64,000 nt of DNA from assembly GCA_902586025.1 (NCBI GenBank), contig CACIFV010000001.1:62001-126000 (forward strand), read 5' to 3'. A program made the position numbers and the translations under genes. Below, one piece after another: positions 18,088 through 29,546 of the stretch. The stretch is from an uncultured Pelagibacteraceae bacterium. GTDB taxonomy: Bacteria; Pseudomonadota; Alphaproteobacteria; Pelagibacterales; Pelagibacteraceae. The first letter of the stretch is position 1, and each line of letters opens with the position of its first letter. The notes below the pieces were generated by a model, which saw only the letters and a program-made list of their open reading frames with translations, did not search any database and was not told where the DNA came from.

Positions 18088-18552
18088 TTAAAAGTTTAAT
18101 ATATTGTTTGATAGATTTTTAAAAGTATTTTTTGACAAAAAAACTTCATATTTTTCTAAATAATCAAGAAAATAATCAATATTCATATCATCATCAAAAT
18201 AATATTTCAAAATTTCGTGCTTTTGAGCAATTTTATTATTTTCCCAACTATCGATTTTATCTATAATAGAAAAAAGCAAATTTACATAATCTTTCATTTT
18301 TTTATTAATAGTGGCATCACCATAACCTATCTCTCTAATTGAAAGTTCTATTTGTCTGACACAAAAATCAAAAAATTTTTGTAAATTATCTTTACTTTCA
18401 ACGTTTTTTTGACTTTTTAATAAGAAACTAAGATGAAAAAAAAAAATAATAATTCTATAATAAAATTTATCTAAATTTTTATTAGTGTAAAAATTTTTAT
18501 TTCTGGTTAGTTGAATTAAATTGTTGTAAATATTTAAAAAAGTTTCATTCAT
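18088..18552 (-). CDS. Ubiquinol-cytochrome c chaperone family protein
   Basis: [17 protein letters not shown]...[35 protein letters not shown]. Confidence 0.7.
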   Translation of the reverse strand: MNETFLNIYNNLIQLTRNKNFYTNKNLDKFYYRIIIFFFHLSFLLKSQKNVESKDNLQKFFDFCVRQIELSIREIGYGDATINKKMKDYVNLLFSIIDKIDSWENNKIAQKHEILKYYFDDDMNIDYFLDYLEKYEVFLSKNTFKNLSNNILNF

Positions 18553-19006
18553 GAAATATTTATATATTATTTTTATTATTTTTATAGCAAACTGTTCAGT
18601 AGATAAAGTTAGTAATTATCATGGATCTAAATCTTTAAAAAATAAATATGATATAATCCAGGTAAATGTTACAAATAAAAATGATATACTTAAAATAATT
18701 GGACCACCTTCTTCAATAAGTGATTTTAATAAAAATAAATGGTTTTATATAGAAAGATTGAAAACAAATCAGTCAATTGTAAAACTTGGAAGGCAAAAGT
18801 TAAAAGTAAATAATATATTAATTGTTTATCTTAATAATTATGGAATATTAAATAAAAAAGAATTCTTTGATCTTAACAATATGAACGATCTGAAATATTT
18901 AAATAAAGTTACAGAAAAAGACTTTTCAAATAAAAGCATCTTATATGGAGCTGTTTCTACGCTAAGAGAAAAAATTAACTCTCCTGCACGTAATAGAGGT
19001 AAATAA
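18551..19006 (+). CDS. bamE: Outer membrane assembly lipoprotein, BamE/OmlA family
   Basis: Lipobox IFIANCS; NDILKIIGPPSSISDFNKNKWFYIERLK. Confidence 0.8.
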   Translation: MKYLYIIFIIFIANCSVDKVSNYHGSKSLKNKYDIIQVNVTNKNDILKIIGPPSSISDFNKNKWFYIERLKTNQSIVKLGRQKLKVNNILIVYLNNYGILNKKEFFDLNNMNDLKYLNKVTEKDFSNKSILYGAVSTLREKINSPARNRGK

Positions 19007-19007
19007 T

Positions 19008-21107
19008 TTAACCAGCAATAACTGCTAACAATAACAATGCAACAATATTTGTAATCTTAATCATAGGATTTACTGCTGGACCTGCGGTATCTTTATATGG
19101 ATCACCAACAGTATCACCAGTTACTGCCGCTTTATGAGCTTCAGAACCCTTTCCACCAAATTTACCATCTTCAATATATTTTTTTGCATTATCCCAAGCA
19201 CCGCCACCAGCTGTCATTGATACTGCAACAAATAATCCTGTTATAATAACTCCTAGCAACATTGCTCCTACTGATGATAAAGCAGCAACTTGACCACCAA
19301 TTGGTAAAATAATTAGATATAAAACTATAGGCGATAAAACTGGTAACAATGAAGGTATAACCATTTCTTTTATTGCAGCCTTTGTTAATAAATCTACTAA
19401 TTTTCCATAATCAGGTTTGGCTTTACGCTTCATAATTCCTGGAATTTTTTTAAATTGCCTTCTAACTTCAATTACAACAGCACCGCCTGCTCTACCAACC
19501 GCTTGCATTCCCATAGATCCAAAAAGATATGGTAACATTCCTCCAATTAATAAACCAACTACTACAAATGGATTTGATAAATCAAAAGTAACAACAATAC
19601 CTTCCAATTTAGATCCTGCTTCTTTTGAGAAGTGTTTAATATCCTCAGTATATGCTGCGAATAAAACTAATGCTCCTAATCCAGCTGAACCTATTGCATA
19701 ACCTTTTGTAACCGCTTTTGTTGTATTTCCAACAGCATCTAAGGCATCAGTAGTTTTTCTTACATTTTTTGGAAGATTTGACATTTCAGCAATTCCACCT
19801 GCATTATCTGTTACAGGACCATATGCATCAAGTGCTACAACCATACCAGCTAATGCAAGCATAGTAGTCACTGCAATAGCAATACCAAATAATCCAGCAA
19901 TAGAATTAGTTAATAAAATTCCTGCTACAATTATTATCGCAGGAATTGCTGTCGCTTCCATTGATATAGCTAAACCTTGTATTACATTAGTACCATGCCC
20001 TGTGGTAGATGACTCTGCAACACTTTTAACTGGTCTGTAATCAGTTCCAGTGTAATATTCAGTTATCCAAATCAACAATCCAGTTATAATTAAACCTATA
20101 ACACCACAATAATATAGGCTCATACCATTAAAAGAAACTCCATTTACAGAATAGTTGGTGTCTAATCCAATTACGTAGTCTGTTATGGGATATAAAATAA
20201 TTAAAGATAAAATAGCTGTAGCAACAAAACCTTTATATAATGCATTCATTATATTTTTTGATTGTCCAAGTTTTACAAAAAAAGTACCTACAATAGATGT
20301 TAAAATACAAGCTGCACCAATACTTAATGGGTAAACCATCATATTTAAATCTGACACAAAGAATATTGATGAAAGAACCATAGTTGCAACAATTGTAACT
20401 GCATATGTTTCAAAAAGATCAGCCGCCATACCTGCGCAATCTCCTACATTATCACCTACATTATCTGCAATAACAGCTGGATTTCGAGGATCATCTTCAG
20501 GAATACCTGCCTCTACTTTTCCAACTAAATCTGCACCAACATCAGCTCCTTTTGTAAAAATTCCACCACCTAATCTTGCAAAAATAGATATTAAAGAAGC
20601 ACCAAAACCTAAGGCTACTAGTGCATTTACAATTTCTCTTTCATCTACACCGGCTAATAATAAAATATAATAATAAACAGCTATAGCTAATAAAGCTAAA
20701 CCAGCAACTAGCATTCCTGTGATTGCTCCAGATTTAAATGCTATTGAGAGACCTTGAGATAAACCTTTTCTCGAAGCTTCTGCTGTACGGACATTTGCTT
20801 GAACAGATACTAACATTCCAACGTATCCAGCTATACCAGACAATGCAGCACCAATTAAATATCCAATTCCAACTAATAATGAAAAAGCAAAACTAATGAT
20901 AACTAAAACTACAACACCAACGATAGCAATTGTTTTGTATTGTCTGTTTAAATAAGCTTTTGCCCCTATTTGAATAGCAGAAGCAATTTCTTGCATCTTT
21001 GCATTACCCGCGCTTGCATTCAAAATTGAAGATCCTGTTACAAATCCATATACAATGGATAATATTCCAGCAAAAATTGTGTATAATAAAATAGTATCAA
21101 CAGACAT
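19008..21107 (-). CDS. hppA: K(+)-insensitive or K(+)-stimulated membrane pyrophosphate-energised proton pump
   Basis: [54 protein letters not shown]. Confidence 0.97.
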   Translation of the reverse strand: MSVDTILLYTIFAGILSIVYGFVTGSSILNASAGNAKMQEIASAIQIGAKAYLNRQYKTIAIVGVVVLVIISFAFSLLVGIGYLIGAALSGIAGYVGMLVSVQANVRTAEASRKGLSQGLSIAFKSGAITGMLVAGLALLAIAVYYYILLLAGVDEREIVNALVALGFGASLISIFARLGGGIFTKGADVGADLVGKVEAGIPEDDPRNPAVIADNVGDNVGDCAGMAADLFETYAVTIVATMVLSSIFFVSDLNMMVYPLSIGAACILTSIVGTFFVKLGQSKNIMNALYKGFVATAILSLIILYPITDYVIGLDTNYSVNGVSFNGMSLYYCGVIGLIITGLLIWITEYYTGTDYRPVKSVAESSTTGHGTNVIQGLAISMEATAIPAIIIVAGILLTNSIAGLFGIAIAVTTMLALAGMVVALDAYGPVTDNAGGIAEMSNLPKNVRKTTDALDAVGNTTKAVTKGYAIGSAGLGALVLFAAYTEDIKHFSKEAGSKLEGIVVTFDLSNPFVVVGLLIGGMLPYLFGSMGMQAVGRAGGAVVIEVRRQFKKIPGIMKRKAKPDYGKLVDLLTKAAIKEMVIPSLLPVLSPIVLYLIILPIGGQVAALSSVGAMLLGVIITGLFVAVSMTAGGGAWDNAKKYIEDGKFGGKGSEAHKAAVTGDTVGDPYKDTAGPAVNPMIKITNIVALLLLAVIAG

Positions 21108-21189
21108 ATAATTCCTTAAATAAGTGTTTTAGTTATTTTTTAAAATGCGCACATTACAAAAAAGATTATAAAAGGCAATATTTAACTTA

Positions 21190-22149
21190 TTAGAATATAT
21201 GAGAATAACCCTGGTATTTAAGGTATTTTATTGGAATTCTTCTATTATCTAACAGGTAATTTTTTGATTTAGTATTAATTTGCCCAATAATAGAAATTTT
21301 TTGATTCATTTTAGAAGATAAAGTTTTTATGTATTTTCTCTTTGACTTAGAAGCTGTAAATAAGATTTGATAGTCATCACCATTGAATAGATAGTCTAAT
21401 TTTTTTAGTTTCTTGTGTTTAATTATTTGTTTTAATTGATTTGATATCGGTATCTTATCTATATCGATTAAATAACCAAGTTTTTGTTTATTTATTAATT
21501 TATTTAGATCAATTACCAGTCCATCTGAGACATCCATAGAGCAGTTTGCAATTTTAAAAAGATGCAAACTAAATTTTATAGGTAGATTAGGTGAATAATA
21601 TTTATCAATAAAATATTTTTTTTGATTTGAGTTTAAATTAATTTTCTTTTTTAAGGCTTTTAAACCAACATGACTATCACCTACATTACCGGTTAAATAA
21701 ATGTCATCTCCAATTTTTGCTTTATTTCTATAAACGATTTTATTTGAATATCCTAAAGATATAACTGTAAAACTTAGACTTTTTGATGATGTAGTATCGC
21801 CACCAGATAATTTTATATTAAATCTATTTTGTTCTTTGGACAAAGATTTATTAATTAATGACATATTTTTTTTTGTAAAATGTTTTTTGTTACCTGAACC
21901 AGCTAAAAAGAAATAATTTGGTTTTACCCCTTTTGCATAAATGTCAGATATGGATGATCTTATAATTTTTCTTATTACAAGATTTGGTTTATTAAAATTT
22001 AAAAAGTGTGTACCTTCATTGTAAGTATCAACAGAAATAACTAATTTTTTTGTTTTATCAAAAAAAACATCGTCATTTAAATTAAGTGAAGAGGGATTAT
22101 TTTTAGATAATTTTTTTAAATAACTATTTATTATAAATTCTTCATTCAT
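21190..22149 (-). CDS. thiL: Thiamine-monophosphate kinase
   Basis: LNDDVFFDKTKKLVISVDTYNEGTHF, SGGDTTSSKSLSFTV, SMDVSDGLVIDL. Confidence 0.92.
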   Translation of the reverse strand: MNEEFIINSYLKKLSKNNPSSLNLNDDVFFDKTKKLVISVDTYNEGTHFLNFNKPNLVIRKIIRSSISDIYAKGVKPNYFFLAGSGNKKHFTKKNMSLINKSLSKEQNRFNIKLSGGDTTSSKSLSFTVISLGYSNKIVYRNKAKIGDDIYLTGNVGDSHVGLKALKKKINLNSNQKKYFIDKYYSPNLPIKFSLHLFKIANCSMDVSDGLVIDLNKLINKQKLGYLIDIDKIPISNQLKQIIKHKKLKKLDYLFNGDDYQILFTASKSKRKYIKTLSSKMNQKISIIGQINTKSKNYLLDNRRIPIKYLKYQGYSHIF

Positions 22150-22544
22150 CAGTTTCTTAATTTCTTTGAAATTTTATCTAGCAAAGCATTCAAATATTTT
22201 GTTTGTGATAAATCAATAAAGAAATTAGAGGCATTAAGATATTCTTTAATAATTATTTTTGAAGATATTTTTGGTTTATACATTAATTCAAAAATTGCAC
22301 TTTTAATTATTACTTGAAAAACTTTGTCTAGGTTTGATATTTTTAAATCTTCATTTAAATGGTTTGTAATTTCTTCATGAATCACATCGTCTCTTTCAAT
22401 TGTGCCATTGACAACATCTTTTATAAATTTTTTGAAACGATGTTTTGGAAAATTTAATTCTACTTCATTATTATAATATTTGCTGTAAAGCTTTTGTATT
22501 ATAATAACTCTTGGGTTATTTTTTTTACTAAAATGAAGTGGCAT
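22149..22544 (-). CDS. nusB: Transcription antitermination factor NusB
   Basis: Position in rib cluster; LDKVFQVIIKSAIFELMY..SKIIIKEYLNASNFF. Confidence 0.82.
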   Translation of the reverse strand: MPLHFSKKNNPRVIIIQKLYSKYYNNEVELNFPKHRFKKFIKDVVNGTIERDDVIHEEITNHLNEDLKISNLDKVFQVIIKSAIFELMYKPKISSKIIIKEYLNASNFFIDLSQTKYLNALLDKISKKLRN

Positions 22545-22545
22545 T

Positions 22546-22932
22546 CTATAACGATAATATTGTTTTTACTGCTATTGCTGCCTCTCTACCTTTTTTGCCA
22601 CGTACTATAGCTTGGTTTTTATTTAAACAAGTAATTATTCCATTGCCAACAGGTTTTTTTGACTCCACAGATATATTCATAATTGCATCAGTCGTTGATT
22701 TAGATATAAAATCAAAATGAGGAGTTTGACCTTTAATTACACATCCTAGTGCTACAAAACCATCATATTTTTTTAAATTTTTTGAAATAACTACAGGTAT
22801 CTCAAATACACCCGGAACAGAGATTATATTGATCTTTGCGAAATTCTTTAATTCATTCTTAGCACTTTTAAGAAGTGCAGTTGAAATATCTTTGTAGTAG
22901 TTTGCTTGTATAATTAATACTTTATTTTTCAT
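22546..22932 (-). CDS. ribH: 6,7-dimethyl-8-ribityllumazine synthase
   Basis: SVPGVFEIPVVISK, GFVALGCVIKGQTPHFDFI, GNGIITCLNKNQA. Confidence 0.95.
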   Translation of the reverse strand: MKNKVLIIQANYYKDISTALLKSAKNELKNFAKINIISVPGVFEIPVVISKNLKKYDGFVALGCVIKGQTPHFDFISKSTTDAIMNISVESKKPVGNGIITCLNKNQAIVRGKKGREAAIAVKTILSL

Positions 22933-24032
22933 TTTATTATTTCTTGTTTAATAATCTTGATACCATAACCATCCAACCCAACAACCTTTTTTAGAGTTCT
23001 AGTAACTAATATCATTTTCTTTATTTTTAAAGATTTAATTATTTGAGCTCCAATACCATAACTTTTTATTAATTGATCCTTTTCCTTAGTTTTAGACTTT
23101 TTATCTTTAAATTCTTTAAGGGTTTGAGTAACAGATTTTAAATTTGGATCTCTTATAAAAATCATAACGCAATTGCTATATCTTTTAAAATATTTTAAAG
23201 TTTTTTCAAATGAGTTAGGAAGTTTTTGATTAATTAGATAATTTTGAACTACGTTAGATGAAATGACTCTAACCCTTGGTAATTTACTTTTATTAACCTT
23301 GCCCTTAACTAATGCAAAATGCTCTGAACCATCAATTGAGTTCTCAAAAACATAAATTTTAAATTTTTGATTATTTAAATTAATTATAGATGTTTTTTTT
23401 AATTTAATAAGATTTTCTTTTCTTAGTCTGTATGAAATTAAATCTTCAATTTTTGCAATATGAAGTTTATGTTTATTTGCAAATTTTAATAAGTCATCAC
23501 CTTTTGCCATCGAACCATCTTCATTCATAATCTCACATATTACAGCAGCTGGTATTTTGTTGCTAAGTCTAGCTATGTCGACAGATGCTTCAGTATGGCC
23601 GGCCCTAACTAGCACACCTCCTTCTCGAGAAATAATTGGAAATACGTGACCAGGGGAAACTATTTCATTTTTTAATACATTTTTTTTTGTAGCAACTTTT
23701 ATTGTTCTTGATCGGTCTTTAGCTGAAATACCAGTAGTTATACCCTTCTTAGCCTCTATTGAAATGGTAAAGGCTGTTTGATTTCTCGATTGATTAACAG
23801 GAGCCATAAATGTTAGCCCAAGTTTATTTGCTTGATTTTTATTTAGTGTTAAACAAATTAAACCTCTGCCGTTTTTCGCCATAAAGTTAATTTTTTTAGA
23901 ATTAACATCACTAGCATTAAATACTAAATCCCCCTCATTTTCTCGATTTTCATCGTCAACAAGAATATACATTCCTCCTTTTTTTGAGATAGAAATAATC
24001 TTTTCTATTGGGCTAAATTTATTTTTTATCAT
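22929..24032 (-). CDS. ribB: 3,4-dihydroxy-2-butanone 4-phosphate synthase with divergent RibA-like C-terminal domain
   Basis: ILVDDENRENEGDLVFNASDV, GHVFPIISREGGVLVRAGHTEASVDIARL; C-terminal half lacks the GTP cyclohydrolase II Cys cluster. Confidence 0.9.
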   Translation of the reverse strand: MIKNKFSPIEKIISISKKGGMYILVDDENRENEGDLVFNASDVNSKKINFMAKNGRGLICLTLNKNQANKLGLTFMAPVNQSRNQTAFTISIEAKKGITTGISAKDRSRTIKVATKKNVLKNEIVSPGHVFPIISREGGVLVRAGHTEASVDIARLSNKIPAAVICEIMNEDGSMAKGDDLLKFANKHKLHIAKIEDLISYRLRKENLIKLKKTSIINLNNQKFKIYVFENSIDGSEHFALVKGKVNKSKLPRVRVISSNVVQNYLINQKLPNSFEKTLKYFKRYSNCVMIFIRDPNLKSVTQTLKEFKDKKSKTKEKDQLIKSYGIGAQIIKSLKIKKMILVTRTLKKVVGLDGYGIKIIKQEIIK

Positions 24033-24612
24033 TAATAAATTTTTTTACATATTTAGATAAAATATCAATTTCAATATTAACTAAATCATTTTTTTTAATG
24101 TTTGCTAAATTTGTAAGTTTTAGTGTATGCGGGATAACCCAAATTTCAAATTTATTCTTCTTTATCTTGGCTATAGTTAAAGATACACCATTTATCAAGA
24201 TTGATGCTTTCTCAACTAAAAATTTATGAAATTTTTTATCAATGCTAAATTCGTAAATTGTAGATTTATCTACTGTTGTTAAATTTGTAACTTTGCTTAC
24301 TGTATCAATATGACCTTGACAAATATGACCTGAAATATTTTGTCCATACTTTAAAGGTAGTTCTAAATTAACATAATCACCAACATTAGATTTCTTAAAT
24401 TTTGATTTTCTAATTGTTTCATTTGATAAATAAAATTCAGATATACCTTTTTTATATGATATTAATGTTAGGCAGACACCATCACAGGAAATAGATATAC
24501 CTAATTGCTTATTAGTTAATTTTAATTTTGACTTGATAAAGACGTTTATTCCTTTAGCTCTTTTGGTAATATTTGTAATTTTACCTTTGTTAAAAATTAT
24601 TCCATTAAACAT
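24019..24612 (-). CDS. ribE: Riboflavin synthase (alpha subunit)
   Basis: MFNGII..KGKI, SCDGVCLTLI, SGHICQGHIDTV, LINGVSLTIA duplicated lumazine-binding motifs. Confidence 0.94.
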   Translation of the reverse strand: MFNGIIFNKGKITNITKRAKGINVFIKSKLKLTNKQLGISISCDGVCLTLISYKKGISEFYLSNETIRKSKFKKSNVGDYVNLELPLKYGQNISGHICQGHIDTVSKVTNLTTVDKSTIYEFSIDKKFHKFLVEKASILINGVSLTIAKIKKNKFEIWVIPHTLKLTNLANIKKNDLVNIEIDILSKYVKKFINDKK

Positions 24613-25707
24613 TTACTGATACCTAAAAAGTTTTTCTTTATCTAAAAAAGTATTAATTTGCGATCTTTTTTTAAATTTTTTAGACAATAAATCAATAAAA
24701 GAATTCAAAGCGACTGTATTTTTTAAATTAATTTTATTATCAGCTTTGAATAAATAAAAATCATTTATTAAATTGTTGTTTAAAAAAGATTTTAAAAGAT
24801 TTGGACCTGACTCAAGTAATACATTTGCATAACCTAGTGAATATATTTTTTTTAAAATTATATTTAAATCAAAACTATTATTTTCTATTTTCATAAAAAT
24901 AAGTTTTGCATTTTTATTATTAAATTTATTAATAATATTTTTATCTTTTTTATTATGAAAAATATAAGTTTTATTTGAGTTAAGTTTTAAAATTTTGGAA
25001 TTTATTTTAGTCTTTAAATCTTTATCAATAATAAATTTTACTGGTGAAAACTTTTCTAAACCTTGAATTCTACAATTTAAATTAGGATTGTCAGAATTAA
25101 TAGTTTTATATGATGTTAAAATTGCTTGATTTCTATATCTTAATAAATGAGACACTTTATGAGAATGTTCATTTGTAATTTTTTTTTTAAATAAATAAAT
25201 TCTATTATTCTTAGAAACAGCTAATTTTCCAGTAACGTATGGAATATCATTAAATTTTGAGAATTTATAATCTTTGTAAAAACGATTTGCCTCATTTTTA
25301 ATTAAACCAATTTTAGCCAAAATATTATTTTTTTTTAAAACACTTTTTGTTTTTTTTGCTGTTCGTTTATCAAAATCTTCAATCGAATAATTAACTAATT
25401 TAATCTTCTTTTTTATAATCATGTTTGTACAAGGGGGTGTTTTTCCATAATGGATACAGGGTTCTAATGTTACATACATATTTGAATTTTTGAAATTTAT
25501 TTTATTATTTTTTAAGGCTGCTACTTCAGCATGAGGTCTACCATTAATATCTGTCTTTCCGTAAGAAATGATTTCATCTCTGTGTGTTACAACGCATCCG
25601 ACCGATGGATTTAGTCCTGTTAGTCCTTTATTTTGACTGGCAAGTTCTAGTGCCAATCTCATAAATGCTTTATTTTTTTCTGATGATTTATCTTTTCTTA
25701 AAGACAT
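24613..25707 (-). CDS. ribD: Riboflavin biosynthesis deaminase/reductase RibD
   Basis: [47 protein letters not shown] at 25707 preferred over the 25770 ORF start. Confidence 0.92.
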   Translation of the reverse strand: MSLRKDKSSEKNKAFMRLALELASQNKGLTGLNPSVGCVVTHRDEIISYGKTDINGRPHAEVAALKNNKINFKNSNMYVTLEPCIHYGKTPPCTNMIIKKKIKLVNYSIEDFDKRTAKKTKSVLKKNNILAKIGLIKNEANRFYKDYKFSKFNDIPYVTGKLAVSKNNRIYLFKKKITNEHSHKVSHLLRYRNQAILTSYKTINSDNPNLNCRIQGLEKFSPVKFIIDKDLKTKINSKILKLNSNKTYIFHNKKDKNIINKFNNKNAKLIFMKIENNSFDLNIILKKIYSLGYANVLLESGPNLLKSFLNNNLINDFYLFKADNKINLKNTVALNSFIDLLSKKFKKRSQINTFLDKEKLFRYQ

Positions 25708-26146
25708 CGATTTTATCAACAAATTGAACGAAGTCTTTTTCTTCTCTAAAATTTCTATATACTGATGCAAATCTTACATAAGCTACCGGGTCCAATTCTT
25801 TTAATCCATCCATTACCATTGTGCCTATTGTGTTCGAAGAAATTTCACTTTGACCAAATTCTTCTAGTGATCGAGAAATTTTAGAAATAAATTTTTCTAC
25901 TGTTTCAGTATCAAGAGGTCTTTTTTTTAGAGCTACATAAATGGATTTAGACAGTTTATCTCTATCAAATGGTGATTTTCTTCCATTTTTTTTTACAATT
26001 GTTAGCTCACGAAATTGAACTCTTTCAAATGTAGTAAATCTCTGTCCACAGCTACAAAGCCTCCTTCTTCTTATAGCTGTTCCATCTTCAGTAGGTCTAG
26101 AATCTACAACTGATGTTTCACCTTTTTTATCACAGGGACAAATCAT
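25688..26146 (-). CDS. nrdR: Transcriptional repressor NrdR
   Basis: [42 protein letters not shown]. Confidence 0.96.
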   Translation of the reverse strand: MICPCDKKGETSVVDSRPTEDGTAIRRRRLCSCGQRFTTFERVQFRELTIVKKNGRKSPFDRDKLSKSIYVALKKRPLDTETVEKFISKISRSLEEFGQSEISSNTIGTMVMDGLKELDPVAYVRFASVYRNFREEKDFVQFVDKIDVFKKR

Positions 26147-26152
26147 AATTCA

Positions 26153-27463
26153 TTATCCCAAATTTTTATAAATTGGGAAATTTGAACATAAATCAACAAC
26201 TTCTTTTCTTACTTCGTCTTCTATTTTTTTATTATCTTCAGGGTTTGATGACAAACCTTTAATTACTTTAGTAATTAGTTCACCAACAATTTTAAATTCA
26301 TTTAAACCAAAACCTCTAGTAGTTGCAGCCTGAGATCCTAATCTTATACCAGAAGTAACCATTGGACTTTCTGTATCAAAAGGAATTCCATTTTTATTAC
26401 ATGTTATATTGGCTCTTGATAAACTTTCAGCTGCAGCATTACCTTTGACACCAAAGGGTCTTAAATCTACCAACATTAAATGAGTATCAGTACCTCCAGA
26501 ATAAATCTTAAATCCATTTGTTTTTAATGTTTCTGCGAGAATTTTTGCATTAGCTAAAACATTAGATATATATTCTTTGAAAGAAGGTTCTAATGCTTCT
26601 TTAAATCCAACTGCTTTTGCTGCTATTATATGCATCAGAGGGCCACCCTGATAACCAGGAAATACAGCTGTATTAATTTTTTTATAAATATCTTCGTGAT
26701 TTGTTAAAATAATTCCACCTCTGGCACTTCTAAAAACTTTATGAGTTGTAGATGTAACGACATGAGCATGATCAACAGGATTTGGATAACCTTTACCAGC
26801 AACAAGACCTGAAAAGTGAGCCATATCTACCATAAAGAATGCTCCAACCTTATCAGCAATTTCTCTAAATCTTTTAAAATTAATTATCCTAGAGTATGCG
26901 CTACCTCCAGCAATTATAAGTTTAGGTTTATTTTCAATTGCTAATCTTTCAACTTCATCATAGTCGATTAATTCAGAGGTTTTATCTACATCGTAGCTTA
27001 TTGCATTAAACCATTTGCCTGACATTGCAATTTTAAGACCATGAGTAATATGGCCACCAGAATTTAAACTCATCCCCATAAATGTGTCACCTGGCTTTAA
27101 TAACGCTAAAAAAACTGCTCCATTAGCCTGCGCACCAGAATGAGGTTGTGAATTCGCAAATTTACAATTAAAGAGTTTTTTTAATCTATCGTTAGCAAGT
27201 GACTCAGCAACATCAACATGTTCACAGCCGTTATAATATCTTTTACCTGGGTAACCTTCGGCATACTTATTTGTTAGTACTGAACCTTGCGCCTCTAAAA
27301 CAGCTTGTGAAACAATGTTTTCTGATGCGATTAATTCGATATGATTTTGTTGTCTGATTAATTCTTTATTTACTGCATCAAATATTTCTGGATCAGCTTC
27401 AGAAAGTTTTTTTTCAAAAAAGTTTTCATATTGAGTATTTAAATATTTTTTTTCACTAGACAT
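26153..27463 (-). CDS. glyA: Serine hydroxymethyltransferase
   Basis: [63 protein letters not shown]. Confidence 0.98.
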   Translation of the reverse strand: MSSEKKYLNTQYENFFEKKLSEADPEIFDAVNKELIRQQNHIELIASENIVSQAVLEAQGSVLTNKYAEGYPGKRYYNGCEHVDVAESLANDRLKKLFNCKFANSQPHSGAQANGAVFLALLKPGDTFMGMSLNSGGHITHGLKIAMSGKWFNAISYDVDKTSELIDYDEVERLAIENKPKLIIAGGSAYSRIINFKRFREIADKVGAFFMVDMAHFSGLVAGKGYPNPVDHAHVVTSTTHKVFRSARGGIILTNHEDIYKKINTAVFPGYQGGPLMHIIAAKAVGFKEALEPSFKEYISNVLANAKILAETLKTNGFKIYSGGTDTHLMLVDLRPFGVKGNAAAESLSRANITCNKNGIPFDTESPMVTSGIRLGSQAATTRGFGLNEFKIVGELITKVIKGLSSNPEDNKKIEDEVRKEVVDLCSNFPIYKNLG

Positions 27464-27471
27464 TTATTTAC

Positions 27472-27897
27472 CTATATTTTTTTAATTCTTTTTATATGTC
27501 TTCCGCCTTCAAACTCAGTTTTTAGAAAGCTCTCAACACATCTTAAGGCAACTGTTTTTTTAATAAGCCTTTCTCCTAATGTTATAACATTTGCATCATT
27601 ATGCAATCGCGATAATTTGGCATTTTTTACTGAATAGCATAAAGCTGCGCGTATTCCCTTATTTTTGTTTGCAGCAATAGACATTCCTACTCCTGAACCG
27701 CAAACAAGTATTCCTACATGTTTCTTATTTTTCGCCACTTGTTTGCAAAGTTTATGAGCAAAATCAGGGTAATCAACGGACTTCTTATTTTGTTTTGGTC
27801 CCAGATCTTTTATTGGATAGTTTTTATTAAAGTACTTTAAAATATTCTTTTTTAAATTAAAACCACCATGATCTGAAGCAATAAAAATTTTTTTCAA
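27472..27897 (-). CDS. rpiB: Ribose-5-phosphate isomerase B
   Basis: IFIASDHGGFNLKKNI, DYPDFAHKL, GILVCGSGVGMSIAANK. Confidence 0.95.
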   Translation of the reverse strand: MKKIFIASDHGGFNLKKNILKYFNKNYPIKDLGPKQNKKSVDYPDFAHKLCKQVAKNKKHVGILVCGSGVGMSIAANKNKGIRAALCYSVKNAKLSRLHNDANVITLGERLIKKTVALRCVESFLKTEFEGGRHIKRIKKI

Positions 27898-27898
27898 T

Positions 27899-28489
27899 TT
27901 AATTAAATTTGTAATTTAAAACACAAGCAACAAGGTGAACTCTATTTTCTTCACCCCCATTAAATGCATTGTGATATTTAGTATTATTAGTAATCCAAAC
28001 AGAGCCATCTGCTGGCATATGTTTTGCAACATTATCAACGACCATTATTGCTCCAGGATTAGTGTATATAGGTATATGAAGCCTTGGCTCAGGATCTCTA
28101 TGCCAACTCAATGTTGATCTTGGCTCTTTAAGAAGAAGTCTCATCCTACCTAATTTATACTTTTTTGTTAATTGATCATAAACTTCTTTGAAATAAGTAT
28201 CTTTAAAGTCGTCAACGAATTCTGTGTATTTATGTTCATCAATTTTACTTTCCCTCTGTACCTCAATACCTGTACTATCTGGTTTAGTCCAATAAATGCC
28301 TCTTACATTATTTCCCTTAACTGAATCTGGATCACCTGGAATTTGATTTAGAGGTATACCGGCGAAGTGAGGTATTCCAAGACTTGTATCAAAACCTTTT
28401 ATTTTTAATACCTCATCACAAGCTTGTTTTAATTTTATGATATCAAATTTTACATCTTGTTTTTGGAAATCATTGAATAATTGTGACAT
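27899..28489 (-). CDS. Putative Fe(II)/2-oxoglutarate dioxygenase, aspartyl/asparaginyl beta-hydroxylase-like
   Basis: WHRDPEPRLHIPIYTN (HxD) ... YHNAFNGGEENRVHLV (distal His and Arg). Confidence 0.7.
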   Translation of the reverse strand: MSQLFNDFQKQDVKFDIIKLKQACDEVLKIKGFDTSLGIPHFAGIPLNQIPGDPDSVKGNNVRGIYWTKPDSTGIEVQRESKIDEHKYTEFVDDFKDTYFKEVYDQLTKKYKLGRMRLLLKEPRSTLSWHRDPEPRLHIPIYTNPGAIMVVDNVAKHMPADGSVWITNNTKYHNAFNGGEENRVHLVACVLNYKFN

Positions 28490-28553
28490 CGGTGCTCTAC
28501 TATCTTATAGACTATTATATTAAATATTACTATTGTCGCATCAAAAAAATTAA

Positions 28554-29546
28554 TTGATAATGATTATCACAGGTAGCTATCCCAATTTAAGATTGAGAAG
28601 ATCAAGAAAATTCAGTTGGTCTAGAAGATTAGTTCAAGATAATGATCTATCTTACAATGATTTTATTTTACCTATCTTTCTTACTGAAGGAAAAGCAAAA
28701 AAAGTTCCGGTTAATTCAATGCCAAATGTTTTTAGGTACTCTATTGATAAATTAAAAAGTGTAGTTGATAAAGCACTAAAATTGGGAATACCAATGGTAG
28801 CTTTATTCCCTTATACAAATCCAAGAAAAAGAGATGAATGTGGAAATGAAGCACTAAATGAAAATAATTTAGTTTGCCAAGCAATAAAATTCATCAAAAA
28901 AAATTATAAGAACGAAATTGGAATAATGTGTGATGTTGCATTAGATCCATATACATCACATGGACATGATGGAATAATTAGAAAAAATCAAATTTTAAAT
29001 GATGAAACATTAGAAATATTGATTAAACAATCAATATTGCAGGCAAAAATGGGTTGCGATGTGATTGCACCATCAGATATGATGGATGGTAGAGTTTTAA
29101 AAATTCGTAAAGCTTTAGATAAAAATAATCTTAAAGATGTTCAAATTTTGTCATATGCTGTTAAGTATGCATCAAGTTTTTATGGCCCATTCAGAAATGC
29201 TGTTGGATCAAGAAGTCTCTTAAAAGGAGACAAAAAAACTTATCAAATGGATTTTAAAAACAATTATGAGTCATTAAGAGAAGTTGCATTAGATATAAAG
29301 GAAGGAGCAGACATGATTATAGTAAAACCAGGGATGCCTTATCTTGATATAATTAGGGAAGTTAAGAATAATTTTAAAATTCCAGTTATTGCATACCAAG
29401 TATCAGGAGAATATAGTCTCATACAAAATGCAATTTCAAAGAATATATTAGATAAAAAATCGATATATGAAAGTCTAGTTTCCTTTAAAAGAGCTGGAGC
29501 AAGTGCAATTATAACATATTTTGCCGATCAAATAAAACTAGATTAA
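28554..29546 (+). CDS. hemB: Delta-aminolevulinic acid dehydratase (porphobilinogen synthase)
   Basis: CDVALDPYTSHGHDGI, APSDMMDGRV, YGPFRNAVGS, MIIVKPGMPYLD. Confidence 0.97.
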   Translation: MIMIITGSYPNLRLRRSRKFSWSRRLVQDNDLSYNDFILPIFLTEGKAKKVPVNSMPNVFRYSIDKLKSVVDKALKLGIPMVALFPYTNPRKRDECGNEALNENNLVCQAIKFIKKNYKNEIGIMCDVALDPYTSHGHDGIIRKNQILNDETLEILIKQSILQAKMGCDVIAPSDMMDGRVLKIRKALDKNNLKDVQILSYAVKYASSFYGPFRNAVGSRSLLKGDKKTYQMDFKNNYESLREVALDIKEGADMIIVKPGMPYLDIIREVKNNFKIPVIAYQVSGEYSLIQNAISKNILDKKSIYESLVSFKRAGASAIITYFADQIKLD

